DNA of 64,000 nucleotides, from the NCBI GenBank assembly GCA_016209015.1, contig JACQWY010000022.1:186001-250000 (forward strand). Reading direction: 5' to 3'. Position numbers and translations under genes: made by a program. This DNA is from Gammaproteobacteria bacterium (GTDB lineage Bacteria; Pseudomonadota; Gammaproteobacteria; Ga0077536). The notes beneath the pieces are model-generated. The model worked only from the letters and a program-made list of their open reading frames with translations, was not told the DNA's origin and made no database searches. This document shows, in pieces, positions 1-8,923 of the stretch (positions are counted from its first letter, which is position 1; every line of letters begins with the position of its first letter).

Positions 1-91
1 GTTGGTGTGCGGAAAAGCCGGCGCATAATCCCACAAGTCGGCGGGCACCGAAACCAGGGCGGCCGTGGGGTTTGTGAACGCGGTCGCGGCC

Positions 92-1900
92 TCAGGGTGC
101 CTCGCCCGCGGCGGGCTGGACGCCGGCGCGCCCCGCGGCCTGGAGGGAGATCGCCGGGAAGTAGCTGCCCACGGGCTCGCGCGTCCACCAGGCGCCATCC
201 TGCGCGCGCTGCGCTGGCGTCGTGAAACGATAGCGGTCGAGCCCGGCGCGCACGAAGCGCGGTACGTGGCCGGCGAACGGATCGCCGGCGAGCAGCGCGC
301 GCACATCGGGCGCGCCTTCGAGCAGGCGCACGAGGAAGTTTCCGAACCACGGATTCTGATCGGGACTGCCGAGGGCCGCGAACCACATCTGCCAGTCGAG
401 CCGCGGCTGGTGCGGCGCGACGAGCGTCGGGCGGCGCGCGGGATCGCCCGGCTTGTACCGGAATTCGTAGGCCAGCCAGCGGCGGCCGTCGTCCGAGCCC
501 TCGACGCGGATCTCGAGCCGCTCCGTCGTCATGACCGCGAAGACGCCGTAAGCATTCGAGATGCAGAACGGGGCGAGCGCCGCCATCAGGCGATCGAGCG
601 CGGCCGGCATGCCGACGCCGAACGGTGTGGCGACGTGACAGGCGTTCGCCAGCACGAGCGGCGCGCAGACCGCGGCGAACGCGAGGCGCGTGCGAGGCGG
701 CGGCGCCGCGAGCGCCGGCACGCGGCGCGGCCAGCGCGGCAGATCGCGATCCTCGAACGCGCACCCGCAGAGCAGCACCGTCAGGACGTTGAAGAAATTG
801 TAATTGCCGGTCAGCGCGATCGCGGCTTCGAGCACGATGATGCCCCAGGCCGCGACGAGCCGCGGCCGGCGCGGCGCGAACAGCAGGAACGGCAGCACGA
901 GCTCGATCGCGAACGTCGCGATCACGCCCGCACGATGCGCCACGGTCGGCAGGTGATGCACGTACCAGGCGAGCGGCGTCGGCAGCGGCTGCGTCTCGAA
1001 GTGGTAGTCGAGCGCGCCGAGGTTCGCCCAGTTCGGGTCGCCGCTCAGCAGCTTCACCGCGCCGCTGAGAAACATGAACTTGAACGCGAGCAGGCGCACG
1101 AGCCACGGCACGAGCGGCTGGCGCGTGCCCATGAGGCAGGCGAGGAAGCCCGCCTCGAGCAGCAGCAGATCCCATTGGAAGCTCATGAACGTCTGGCCCG
1201 CGTAGACGAGCGAGAGATAGAGCGCGAACGCGCCGGCGAGCGCGGGCGTGACGCAGCGGCCGGCCAGCGCGATCAGCGCCGCCAGCGCACCCGCGGCGCA
1301 GGCGCCGACGAGCACTGCATCGTCGGCGCTCAGCCAGAACAGCGTGGGCAGTCGTACATACGCCTTGCGACCGAGACCGGCACGCGCTGCCTCGAGATAG
1401 GGCGCGAGCGGCAGGATGCCGTCGCTGCCGGCGAGCGCGCGGATCTGCGGCAGCAGCGAGAGGAAGGCCATGAGATAGACGAGTGCAATGCCGCGCACGT
1501 AGTACCAGGCCGCGCGATCGTAGCGCGCCGGCACGCGTGCTCCGCCCCATAGCGCACGGGCCAGCGTCATCGCGGGGCCACGGTGCGCGGCGACCAGACG
1601 GTAGACGGCTTCGCTGAGCGCGGCGAAGAGCGGGATGTATCGATAACTCCACGCGAGCCCGGGCGAGCCTGCAATCGCGAGCACGCGGAACGCGGCGTCC
1701 GCACCCGAGTGGCGGCTGCCGTCCGGCAGCACGAGCCAGATCGCCGCGCGGCATTGTGCGGCAGTGAGCCCGGGGAACGCGGCGAGCGCTTCCTGGTAGG
1801 GCGCGTAACGCACGGCCGTGCCGGTCAGCAGACGCCAGTATGCGACCCAGTACTTGCAGAAGCCGCAGTCGCCGTCGAAGAGCAGCGTGGGCGTCGACAT
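92..1900 (-). CDS. DCC thiol-disulfide oxidoreductase domain fused to lipase maturation factor (LMF)-like membrane protein
   Basis: The first ~130 residues are a DCC (DUF393) thioredoxin-like domain with the family motif FDGDCGFC at residues 8-15, giving a CxxC redox pair at C12/C15. The rest is a polytopic membrane protein resembling lipase maturation factor, with many hydrophobic helices from about residue 145 to 430 and the LMF-type C-terminal signature DWQMWFAALG. LMF1 in animals helps fold secreted lipases in the ER; bacterial members are poorly characterised. The fusion suggests disulfide chemistry coupled to folding or export of an envelope protein, which is inference. It lies 79 bp downstream of the GGDEF-cupin gene on the same strand. 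No partner lipase is adjacent. Confidence is high for the two domains and low for the role. Confidence 0.85.
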   Translation of the reverse strand: MSTPTLLFDGDCGFCKYWVAYWRLLTGTAVRYAPYQEALAAFPGLTAAQCRAAIWLVLPDGSRHSGADAAFRVLAIAGSPGLAWSYRYIPLFAALSEAVYRLVAAHRGPAMTLARALWGGARVPARYDRAAWYYVRGIALVYLMAFLSLLPQIRALAGSDGILPLAPYLEAARAGLGRKAYVRLPTLFWLSADDAVLVGACAAGALAALIALAGRCVTPALAGAFALYLSLVYAGQTFMSFQWDLLLLEAGFLACLMGTRQPLVPWLVRLLAFKFMFLSGAVKLLSGDPNWANLGALDYHFETQPLPTPLAWYVHHLPTVAHRAGVIATFAIELVLPFLLFAPRRPRLVAAWGIIVLEAAIALTGNYNFFNVLTVLLCGCAFEDRDLPRWPRRVPALAAPPPRTRLAFAAVCAPLVLANACHVATPFGVGMPAALDRLMAALAPFCISNAYGVFAVMTTERLEIRVEGSDDGRRWLAYEFRYKPGDPARRPTLVAPHQPRLDWQMWFAALGSPDQNPWFGNFLVRLLEGAPDVRALLAGDPFAGHVPRFVRAGLDRYRFTTPAQRAQDGAWWTREPVGSYFPAISLQAAGRAGVQPAAGEAP

Positions 1901-1979
1901 GAACGATCAGCGTGCGGCGCGCCGGGTGAGATCCGGTGCGTCTGGAACGGTGAGGGCGCCGCGGCTCCTCACCCGGGGC

Positions 1980-3575
1980 TCACTTGTTCTTCACCGCCGT
2001 GAACTTGTGCACGGCGCGTTCGCCGACCACGTGGAGCGCTATTTCGACGCCCGCCGGGATGACCACGCAGTCGCCAGTTTTCACCATCATCGCATGGCCT
2101 TCGACCTCGATCTTGACCTCGCCGGTGAGCAGGGCGATGACTTTCTCGTGCTCGGTCATCTCGGCGACCGGCGGCGTGCCCGGCTTGAGCGTTTCCTTGC
2201 TGGTGTCGTAGCCCCACACGAGCAGCTTCTGGATCAGCGACTGCTCGGTCAGTGGTCCGTCGTTCACCATGTCCCAGTGCTCGAGCTTGAGCTTGCTGAG
2301 CGGCTGATAGGCGACGACGCGGTTGCCGCCCTGGAACTGCGCTTCGTAGAGCGCGGCGTCCATGCGCTTCAGCAATTCACCGGGTGGCAGATGACGCGAG
2401 GGCTTCATGGTCGCGACGCCGATGTGCACGGTCATCACTTCCCGATTCGTCGCCTTCGCATGCGGAATCTTCAATGCCTCGACGCGCTTGCGCAGCGCGT
2501 CGGCGATGCGCGCGCCGTTGCGCGCGTCGCAGCCGGGCAGGAGCAGCGTGATCTTCGATTCGTCGTAGCGGCCCGCGGCGTCGCCGGGCCGGCGGCCGAA
2601 ACCCTTCACCGTCTGCGCGACACGCTTGAGCAGCGTGTCGGCGGACTGCCGGCCGTAGGCCTCGACATATTCCTGGTACTCGTCCATGTCGACGACGATC
2701 ATCGTCACCGGCGTGCCTTCGCGCCCCGCGCGCCGCCATTCGTTGTCGATCTGCTGATCGAAATGCCGGCGGTTCGACAGCCCCGTGACCTGGCAGAGCG
2801 GCGAGATGCGTTCCAGCGTGTCCGCGAGCGCCTTCGCCTTGCCCTGGGCGAGACCGAGATCCGCAGCCGTGCGGCGCAGCGTGACTTCGGCCTGTTCGTG
2901 TTTCGCCTGGGTGGTCTTGAGCGCGACGTTCAGTTTCTCGACCTGGATGCGGCGCTGATCGAGATGGCCCGTGAGGTGCTCGGTCTCGCGCTGCATGACT
3001 GCGGATTCCCAGAACAGGCGCTGCAGTTGGCGACCGCCGGCAGCGGCCGCGACGACTACGAGCACCGCTGCGGCAGCGGCCGCGAAGCCCGCGTTGTCGA
3101 GCTGCATGGCGAAAATCGCGGCAGGCGGCAGCAGGGCTGCGGCCGCGCAGCCCACGGTCGCGCGTACCGAGCCCGCATGGAGCGCGACGGCCGCGAGCGC
3201 GGCGGCGCAGGCGAGCAGGAGCACTGGGGTGGCGGCGACGAGCGAGACGTCGTGGAGTAGATAGGCGCCGAACAGGCCCCAGGCGAGCCCCGTCGCCATG
3301 GCGGAGACATCGTAGATGCCGAGCCAGGTGCCGAGCGCGGCGTTCGGCGGATTCAACTTGCGGTAGAGGCGCCCCAGGACGAGACGCAGCGCATAGAGCG
3401 CGATGCCGCAGGCGGCCCATACGAGCAGCGTATTCAGCGGCACGAGTCCTAGGCAGGCGACGACGCCGAGTGACGTGGCGCTCACGCCGAGCACGAACTC
3501 CGTCGGACTGTTGCTGAACAGCCGGTCGAGTTCCTTGCCCCGGATGTTGATGGCGAGTGTTTCGCTTAGATCCAT
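1980..3575 (-). CDS. Membrane protein with degenerate GGDEF domain and C-terminal cupin (probable c-di-GMP receptor)
   Basis: The 531-residue protein has about six hydrophobic segments (residues ~27-180), a short coiled-coil linker (~195-255), a GGDEF-fold domain (~258-425) and a cupin (~455-531). The diguanylate cyclase signature is destroyed: the position of GG(D/E)EF reads DESKI (338-342). An RxxD motif, RPGD at 329-332, sits exactly five residues upstream, where the inhibitory c-di-GMP-binding I-site lies in active cyclases. In known families, loss of the A-site with a kept I-site marks c-di-GMP effectors rather than enzymes. The cupin resembles the frameshifted cupin next door (shared WGY...PGT pattern and glycine spacing) but has fewer metal-binding histidines. 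A sensory or output role for the cupin is inferred. Confidence 0.85.
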   Translation of the reverse strand: MDLSETLAINIRGKELDRLFSNSPTEFVLGVSATSLGVVACLGLVPLNTLLVWAACGIALYALRLVLGRLYRKLNPPNAALGTWLGIYDVSAMATGLAWGLFGAYLLHDVSLVAATPVLLLACAAALAAVALHAGSVRATVGCAAAALLPPAAIFAMQLDNAGFAAAAAAVLVVVAAAAGGRQLQRLFWESAVMQRETEHLTGHLDQRRIQVEKLNVALKTTQAKHEQAEVTLRRTAADLGLAQGKAKALADTLERISPLCQVTGLSNRRHFDQQIDNEWRRAGREGTPVTMIVVDMDEYQEYVEAYGRQSADTLLKRVAQTVKGFGRRPGDAAGRYDESKITLLLPGCDARNGARIADALRKRVEALKIPHAKATNREVMTVHIGVATMKPSRHLPPGELLKRMDAALYEAQFQGGNRVVAYQPLSKLKLEHWDMVNDGPLTEQSLIQKLLVWGYDTSKETLKPGTPPVAEMTEHEKVIALLTGEVKIEVEGHAMMVKTGDCVVIPAGVEIALHVVGERAVHKFTAVKNK

Positions 3576-3774
3576 GGTTCGTATCTGATTCGGATGTCCG
3601 CACCGCGCTCAGGCGCGGTGCCGCGTCCTCGCATTTCGCCCGACGAGTCGGACGCCGTCGTGAGCCGGCCTCGGAGGGGTCCGGCCGGGACTCAGTCTGC
3701 GGGTAGTATAGTTGCAATTACAAGCGGTTACGACCCACAGCACAGAATCTACTCCCATTTGGGTTGCCAAGCCA

Positions 3775-4102
3775 TTAAAACCGTTGATCTGCGAGCCCAT
3801 CGAGGCTCACCACCGGCGCCGCTCCGAGGACTTCCGCGGAATGCGCCGTCCCGCGCCGGATGAACACACTGTCGCCCGCCTCGAGGACACTTCGGACTCA
3901 CCCATGACGAGCTTGAAACGGCCGGAGACGAGGGCGTCGCACTTGTCCACGGGTGCGTGTGCGGCCGGAAGTACGTGCCGGGCGGGTAGACGCAGCGCGT
4001 CGCCCGGTAGCCCCAGGCCGCGAGCCGGGCGCGCAGTGCCGCCTCGCTCGGCGCTCCCGCCGCCGGATCCCAGCGTTCGACGCGACCGGGCGCCTCAGCC
4101 AC
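3775..4102 (-). pseudogene. Cupin-domain protein broken by two single-base frameshifts
   Basis: A GTG start overlaps the stop of the upstream DUF2946-like gene. The first ~50 codons read as a cupin N-terminus ending in the metal-binding motif YFRPHTHP. The frame then breaks: one base appears missing after HTHP (near 3957), where the next frame continues VDKCDALVSGRFKLVMGES, and another near 3890, after which LEAGDSVFIRRGTAHSAEV resumes and runs to TAA at 3775-3777. Restoring both bases gives an intact protein of about 109 residues homologous to the cupin at the end of the neighbouring GGDEF protein. Both breaks lie in short GC runs, so either recent decay or assembly error is possible. Confidence 0.7.
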
Positions 4103-4691
4103 GGTCGGCGTCCGGATCGCGCGGTGTCGGCACGAAACCGTAGCGCGCGGGCAAGTCGGCGGACGCGATGCGCCGGAACGCCGGCCTCGCGGTATACCAG
4201 CGCAAGCATTCCGGGGCGACGGCCGAGGTGTCGAGCAGGCGCTCGAGCAGCGCGTCGCCGGAGTCGGGTCCTGCGCCGAGCGCGGCAGTGAAGCGCATCA
4301 GGTCCCGGTCGTCGAGTACGGCCGGGCCGTGTTCCGTGACGAGCACGAGATCGTGGTCTTCGAGCGCGACCACCTCGGCGAGCGTGGCGACACCGGTGCC
4401 CGTGTGCAGGGCGAGCCGTCCCGGCGCGATTTCCCGGCACACGAAGGGCGTGCAGGCGAGATCGACGAACACGCGCTGGGGCCCGTTCTGGACGTACCAC
4501 CGGCCTTCCGGCGTCGAGGTGTAATGGCGGTTCAGGAACGCGACGGCGCGGGCGTGCGATATGACCTCGCCCTGCAGCCGCCACTGGCCGCGCCGGTCCA
4601 GCGACAGCCAGCCGTAGCAGTCCGGTACGTCCGGCCACTTCGCCATGGCCTTCAGGACGAGCGGATCGAAATCGGGATGCGGCTCGGCCAT
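4095..4691 (-). CDS. DUF2946-like protein with C-terminal extension
   Basis: Residues ~10-95 match what I recall of small proteobacterial DUF2946-type proteins: KAMAKWPDVPDCYGWLSLD, a short beta stretch (GQWRLQGE), FLNRHY and the conserved WYVQNGPQRVFVDL. Those relatives are usually about 95-110 residues. This one has ~100 extra C-terminal residues (GTGVATLAEVVALEDHDLVLV onward) that I do not recognise. No signal peptide, transmembrane segment or catalytic motif is evident. It starts 7 bp after the Lrp-type regulator stops, and its stop overlaps the GTG of the cupin gene, so the three are probably cotranscribed. Function is unknown and the family name is from memory. Confidence 0.65.
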   Translation of the reverse strand: MAEPHPDFDPLVLKAMAKWPDVPDCYGWLSLDRRGQWRLQGEVISHARAVAFLNRHYTSTPEGRWYVQNGPQRVFVDLACTPFVCREIAPGRLALHTGTGVATLAEVVALEDHDLVLVTEHGPAVLDDRDLMRFTAALGAGPDSGDALLERLLDTSAVAPECLRWYTARPAFRRIASADLPARYGFVPTPRDPDADRG

Positions 4692-4698
4692 GCCAGGA

Positions 4699-5175
4699 TC
4701 AGGGGGGCGTGGCGCTGCGGATCGGCACTTCGCTCTTCTTCACGACGGTGCGCAGCGAGAAGCTCGAGCGCACGCGGGCCACGCCCGGCAGGCGCGTGAG
4801 AATGCGGGTGTGGATGCGTTCGAAATCCGCGGCGTCGGACGCGACGACCCGCAGCAGGTAATCCGCGTCGCCGGTCATGAGGTAGCACTCCATCACCTCC
4901 GGGACGTCGCGGACCGCGGCCTCGAATTTCTCGAGGTCCTCACCCTGCTGCCGGTGCAGGCTGATCTGGACGAACACGTCGCTCGGGTAGCCGACCTTCG
5001 CCTGATCGACCAGCATCGCGTAACCGGCGATCACGCCGGCTTCCTCCAACTGGCGGACCCGGCGCAGGACCGCGGATTCCGAGAGATTCACTTTCGTCGC
5101 GAGAGCGACGTTGCTGAGGCGCCCGTCGCTTTGCAGGGCGTGGAGGATGGCGCGATCGATGCGGTCGAAGATCAT
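4699..5175 (-). CDS. Lrp/AsnC-family transcriptional regulator
   Basis: The 158-residue protein has the Lrp/AsnC layout: an N-terminal AsnC-type helix-turn-helix (residues ~1-55, including LQSDGRLSNVALATKVNLSE and AVLRRVRQLEEAGVI) followed by an alpha/beta RAM effector domain (~70-150) with the usual VTGDADYLLRV loop. It is transcribed divergently from ald across an AT-rich 161-bp spacer. In many bacteria an adjacent, divergent Lrp-type protein (AldR-like) controls alanine dehydrogenase in response to alanine. By that precedent it probably regulates ald and itself, and perhaps the cotranscribed DUF2946-like and cupin genes. Identity is secure; the target is inferred from position. Confidence 0.93.
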   Translation of the reverse strand: MIFDRIDRAILHALQSDGRLSNVALATKVNLSESAVLRRVRQLEEAGVIAGYAMLVDQAKVGYPSDVFVQISLHRQQGEDLEKFEAAVRDVPEVMECYLMTGDADYLLRVVASDAADFERIHTRILTRLPGVARVRSSFSLRTVVKKSEVPIRSATPP

Positions 5176-5336
5176 GGGTGCATAAAATTGTTGTTGATGG
5201 ATTCTGAGCGACAGATTATTGCTAATTTAAAGACATCAAAGAAGACTTATCAAGGTAATTGTCCGGCTAGCCCCTTATTCTTGCACCCGACGGCGCCTGC
5301 GCCGGACCGCACAATGCAAACCTCAGGAGCTCCGCC
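5176..5336. promoter_or_regulatory. Divergent AT-rich control region between Lrp-type regulator and ald
   Basis: The stretch around 5176-5260 is markedly AT-rich compared with the surrounding GC-rich genome (for example ATTATTGCTAATTTAAAG near 5214-5231), as expected for promoters and Lrp-type binding sites. The ald ribosome-binding site is AGGAG at about 5326-5330. A weak promoter pair (TTGATG at 5194-5199 and TATTGC at 5217-5222) can be drawn, but it is not convincing by eye. Confidence 0.5.
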
Positions 5337-6458
5337 ATGAAGATCGGTGTCCCGAAAGAAATCAAAGCGAACGAATACCGCGTCGGCATGACCCCGGGCG
5401 GCGTCCGCGAGCTCGTGTCGCACGGCCATCAACTCGTCGTCGAGACCGGCGCCGGCCACGGCATCAATGCCTCCGACGAACATTATCGTCAGGCCGGGGC
5501 CGAAATCGCAGCTTCCGCCGCTGCCGTGTTCGCCGCCGCCGAGCTGATCGTCAAGGTCAAGGAGCCCCAGCCCGTCGAATGCGGCATGCTCCGGCCCGGC
5601 CAGGTGCTGTTCACGTATCTCCATCTCGCGGCGGACGCGAAGCTCACGCACGCCCTCGCCGCCACCGGCGCTACCGGCATCGCTTATGAAACCGTCACCG
5701 CCGACGACGGCTCCCTGCCGCTGCTCGCACCGATGAGCGAAGTCGCGGGACGCCTGTCGATTCAGGCCGGCGCGCGCTGCCTCGAGCGCGAGGCGGGCGG
5801 GGCCGGCATGCTGCTCGGCGGCGTGCCCGGCGTCGCGCCCGCGGAAGTGCTCGTGATCGGCGGCGGCGTCGTCGGCACGAACGCCATCCAGATGGCGCTC
5901 GGGCTCGAAGCACGTGTCACGGTGCTCGACAAGTCGCTGCCGCGGCTGCGCGATCTCGAGGCCCGTTTCGGCGGCCAGTTGAACACGATCTTCGCGACCC
6001 GCGACGCGCTCGAGCATCATCTCGCGCGCGCCGATCTCGTCGTCGGTGCGGTGCTCGTGCCCGGCGCGGCCGCGCCCAAGCTCATCTCGCGCGAACTGCT
6101 GAAGCGCATGAAGCCGCGCTCGGTGATCGTCGACGTCGCGATCGATCAGGGCGGCTGCGCGGAGACGAGCCGGCCGACGACCCATGCCGAACCGACGTTC
6201 GTGGTGGACGACGTCGTGCACTACTGCGTCGCGAACATGCCGGGTGCGGTGCCGCGGACGTCGACGTACGCGCTCACGAATGCGACGCTGCCCTATGTGC
6301 TCAGGATCGCGGATCTCGGTGCGGTACGGGCGATGGCCGACGATCGTCATCTGCGCAACGGTCTGAACGTCTACGACGGGAAGATCACGCACGAAGTCGT
6401 CGCGGCCGCAGTGGGCGCGCAGTATGCGCCGATCGAGCTCGTGCGCTCGGCCGCCTAG
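5337..6458 (+). CDS. ald: Alanine dehydrogenase
   Basis: Catalyses reversible NAD-dependent oxidative deamination of L-alanine to pyruvate and ammonium in the cytoplasm. At 373 residues the protein matches the family length. It begins [20 protein letters not shown], which is the AlaDH/PNT N-terminal signature. The catalytic-histidine segment TYLHLAAD follows, then a Rossmann motif ([13 protein letters not shown], from ~residue 170) and the second signature [20 protein letters not shown]. The start is an ATG with AGGAG 6-7 bases upstream. It is divergent from an Lrp-type regulator. Its TAG stop overlaps the stop of convergent bioA by two bases. Assignment is firm. Confidence 0.97.
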   Translation: MKIGVPKEIKANEYRVGMTPGGVRELVSHGHQLVVETGAGHGINASDEHYRQAGAEIAASAAAVFAAAELIVKVKEPQPVECGMLRPGQVLFTYLHLAADAKLTHALAATGATGIAYETVTADDGSLPLLAPMSEVAGRLSIQAGARCLEREAGGAGMLLGGVPGVAPAEVLVIGGGVVGTNAIQMALGLEARVTVLDKSLPRLRDLEARFGGQLNTIFATRDALEHHLARADLVVGAVLVPGAAAPKLISRELLKRMKPRSVIVDVAIDQGGCAETSRPTTHAEPTFVVDDVVHYCVANMPGAVPRTSTYALTNATLPYVLRIADLGAVRAMADDRHLRNGLNVYDGKITHEVVAAAVGAQYAPIELVRSAA

Positions 6459-7741
6459 AACGTCGCGACCACCTCGCACATCGCCGCGGTCAGCGCGGCG
6501 ACGTCCGCCGGGGCCATCACGTAGGCCGGCATGACATAGACGAGCCGGCCGAAAGGTCTCACCCACACGCCGCGTTCGACGAATGCCCGGGGCGCGATCC
6601 GCATGTCGACCGGCATCGCGAGCTCGATGACCCCGATGCCGCCGAGACAGCGCACGTCGACGACCTGCTGCAAAGCGCGCGCCGGGGCGAGGCCCGTTTC
6701 GAGCGCCTGCTCGAGCGCCGCGATCCGTTCGGCCCACGGTCCGCCGAGCAGCAATTCCACGCTCGCGAGCGCCGCGGCGCAGGCGAGCGGATTCGCCATG
6801 AACGTCGGACCGTGCATGAAAACGCCCGGATCCCCGCGACTGATCGTTTCCGCCACCTCGCGCGTCGCGAGCGTCGCGGCGAGCGTCATGTAGCCGCCGG
6901 TCAGCGCCTTGCCGAGACACATCAGATCCGGCGCGATGCCCGCATGCTCGCAGGCGAAGAGCCGGCCCGTGCGGCCGAAGCCGGTCGCGATCTCGTCGAG
7001 GATCAGGAGCACGCCGTGGGCATCGCAGAGCTCGCGGACGCGCCGAAGGTATTCCGGTGCGTAGAACCACATGCCGCCCGCGCCCTGCACGACGGGCTCG
7101 AGGATCACCGCCGCGATCTCCTCGCGATGCACTTCGAGCAGGCGCGCGAGCTCCGCGATGTCCGATTCGTCCCAGCGGGCGCCATAGCGGATCGCAGGCC
7201 GCGGCGCGAAGAACTGCTGCGCCAGCGTCTGCTGGAAGAGCCTGTGCATGCCGGTCACGGGATCGCATACCGACATCGCGGCGAACGTGTCGCCGTGATA
7301 GCCGCCGCGCACGGTGAGCAGGCGCTGCTTCCCCGGCTTGCCGCGCGCGGCCCAGTACTGGATCGCCATCTTGATCGCGACCTCCACGGACACGGAGCCC
7401 GAGTCCGCGAAGAACACGGCATCGAGCGGCGCCGGGGTGATCGCGACGAGCTGCGCGGCGAGCGCGACGGCGGGTGCATGCGTGAGACCGCCGAACATGA
7501 CGTGCGCCATGCGCTCGAGCTGCGCACGCACGGCCGCGTTCAGCCCGGGATGGTTGTAGCCGTGGATCACCGACCACCACGAGGCCATGCCGTCGATGAG
7601 CTCGCGCCCGTCGGCGAGGCGGAGGCGTACGCCGGACGCCGACTCGACGGCGAAGACGGACGGCGGATCGACGAGCGTCGAGTAAGGATGCCAGACGTGC
7701 GCGCGGTCGAGCGCGAGCAGGGGCTCCGGCATCACGCTCAT
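6455..7741 (-). CDS. bioA: Adenosylmethionine-8-amino-7-oxononanoate aminotransferase (DAPA aminotransferase)
   Basis: PLP enzyme that transaminates 7-keto-8-aminopelargonate to 7,8-diaminopelargonate in biotin synthesis, using S-adenosylmethionine as amino donor. Class-III aminotransferase features are clear: HVWHPYSTL near the N-terminus, [28 protein letters not shown], the PLP-contacting [14 protein letters not shown] and the PLP lysine in [10 protein letters not shown]. The chosen ATG gives 428 residues, the usual BioA size. It overlaps the stop of upstream pyrC as ATGA, implying translational coupling. A second ATG three codons in is the alternative. No other bio gene is visible nearby, so this is an isolated bioA paired with a pyrimidine gene. 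Confidence 0.93.
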   Translation of the reverse strand: MSVMPEPLLALDRAHVWHPYSTLVDPPSVFAVESASGVRLRLADGRELIDGMASWWSVIHGYNHPGLNAAVRAQLERMAHVMFGGLTHAPAVALAAQLVAITPAPLDAVFFADSGSVSVEVAIKMAIQYWAARGKPGKQRLLTVRGGYHGDTFAAMSVCDPVTGMHRLFQQTLAQQFFAPRPAIRYGARWDESDIAELARLLEVHREEIAAVILEPVVQGAGGMWFYAPEYLRRVRELCDAHGVLLILDEIATGFGRTGRLFACEHAGIAPDLMCLGKALTGGYMTLAATLATREVAETISRGDPGVFMHGPTFMANPLACAAALASVELLLGGPWAERIAALEQALETGLAPARALQQVVDVRCLGGIGVIELAMPVDMRIAPRAFVERGVWVRPFGRLVYVMPAYVMAPADVAALTAAMCEVVATF

Positions 7742-8778
7742 GTCACGCGCCAGCGCAGCGCGCCGGCGGGACGGAACACGCGGACCGCTTCGCCGTCCAC
7801 CGGCAGATCCGGCGTGGCGAAATCCTCGCAGCATTCCAGCGTCACGCGCCGTTCGTTCGGCGGCAGACCGTAGAACGCAGGACCGTTCAACGACGCAAAC
7901 GCCTCCAGGCGATCGAGCGCTCTTTCCTCGGCGAACACCTGCGCGTAACAGGCGAGCGCGGACGGCGCATTGAAGACCCCGGCGCAGCCGCAGTCGTGCT
8001 CCTTGAGGCTGCGCAGGTGCGGTGCCGAGTCCGTGCCGAGGAAGAAGCGCGGATCGCCCGAGCACGCGGCCTCGCGCAGTGCCAGACGGTGGATCTCGCG
8101 TTTCGCGACCGGCAGGCAATACATGTGCGGCCGGATCCCGCCCGCGAACATCGCGTTGCGGTTGATCAGGAGGTGATGCGGCGTGATGGTCGCGCCGACC
8201 GGCCCGGCGGCCTCGCGCACGAACGCCACGCCTTCACGCGTCGTGACGTGCTCCAGCACGATCTTCAGCGCCGGATGGCGGCCGCGCAGCGGTGCCAGCA
8301 CGCGCTCGATGAAGACCGCCTCGCGATCGAAGACGTCGACCGCGCCGTCGACGACCTCGCCGTGCACGAGGAGCGGCATGCCGATCGCTTCCATCGTCTC
8401 GAGCACGCGGGCGATGCGCGCGAGCTCGGTGACGCCGGCCTCGGAGTTCGTCGTCGCGCCGGCGGGATAGAGCTTCGCCGCCGTGAAGACGCCGTCCGCG
8501 TGGCCGGCACGCAGGTCTGCGGGATCCACGGTGTCCGTGAGATAGCAGGTCATGAGCGGCGTGAAGTCGCAATCCGACGGCACGAGTGCGCGGATGCGTT
8601 CGCGATAGGCGGCGGCGAGCGCCGCGGTCGTCACCGGAGGTTTCAGGTTCGGCATGACGATCGCACGGCTGAAATCGCGCGCAGTCGCCGCGATCACCGC
8701 CGCGAGCATGGCGCCGTCGCGCAGGTGCACGTGCCAGTCGTCGGGGCGGCGCAGGGTGAGGCTCGAGGGGGTATTCAT
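7738..8778 (-). CDS. pyrC: Dihydroorotase (class II, PyrC type)
   Basis: Zinc amidohydrolase that cyclises N-carbamoyl-aspartate to dihydroorotate in pyrimidine synthesis. With the ATG at MNTPSSLTL the protein is 346 residues, close to E. coli PyrC (~348). Metal and active-site motifs appear in order: [10 protein letters not shown] near the N-terminus, [13 protein letters not shown] containing the lysine that is carbamylated in the family, [24 protein letters not shown] and the C-terminal FLGTDSAPH. Longer in-frame starts upstream lack coding character and run into the divergent gene's leader. Stop overlaps the bioA start by four bases. Confidence 0.95.
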   Translation of the reverse strand: MNTPSSLTLRRPDDWHVHLRDGAMLAAVIAATARDFSRAIVMPNLKPPVTTAALAAAYRERIRALVPSDCDFTPLMTCYLTDTVDPADLRAGHADGVFTAAKLYPAGATTNSEAGVTELARIARVLETMEAIGMPLLVHGEVVDGAVDVFDREAVFIERVLAPLRGRHPALKIVLEHVTTREGVAFVREAAGPVGATITPHHLLINRNAMFAGGIRPHMYCLPVAKREIHRLALREAACSGDPRFFLGTDSAPHLRSLKEHDCGCAGVFNAPSALACYAQVFAEERALDRLEAFASLNGPAFYGLPPNERRVTLECCEDFATPDLPVDGEAVRVFRPAGALRWRVT

Positions 8779-8923
8779 GGCGCGGATTCTACACGCTCGG
8801 CGCCGGCTTCCGGCGGGCCGGGGTGACATCCCGGGCGCGGGCGGTACAATCGCCGTGCCGCCCGGCGCTGCCGGCGGCCATGTCCGTTCGAAATTGTCCC
8901 AGAGTGCTCCGGGAGGACGCGCG

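Noticed and set aside
7742-8119. Longer N-terminus for bioA starting at 8119
   Set aside because: The extension is a frame-shifted shadow of pyrC. The ATG at 7741 overlaps the pyrC stop and gives the normal BioA length.
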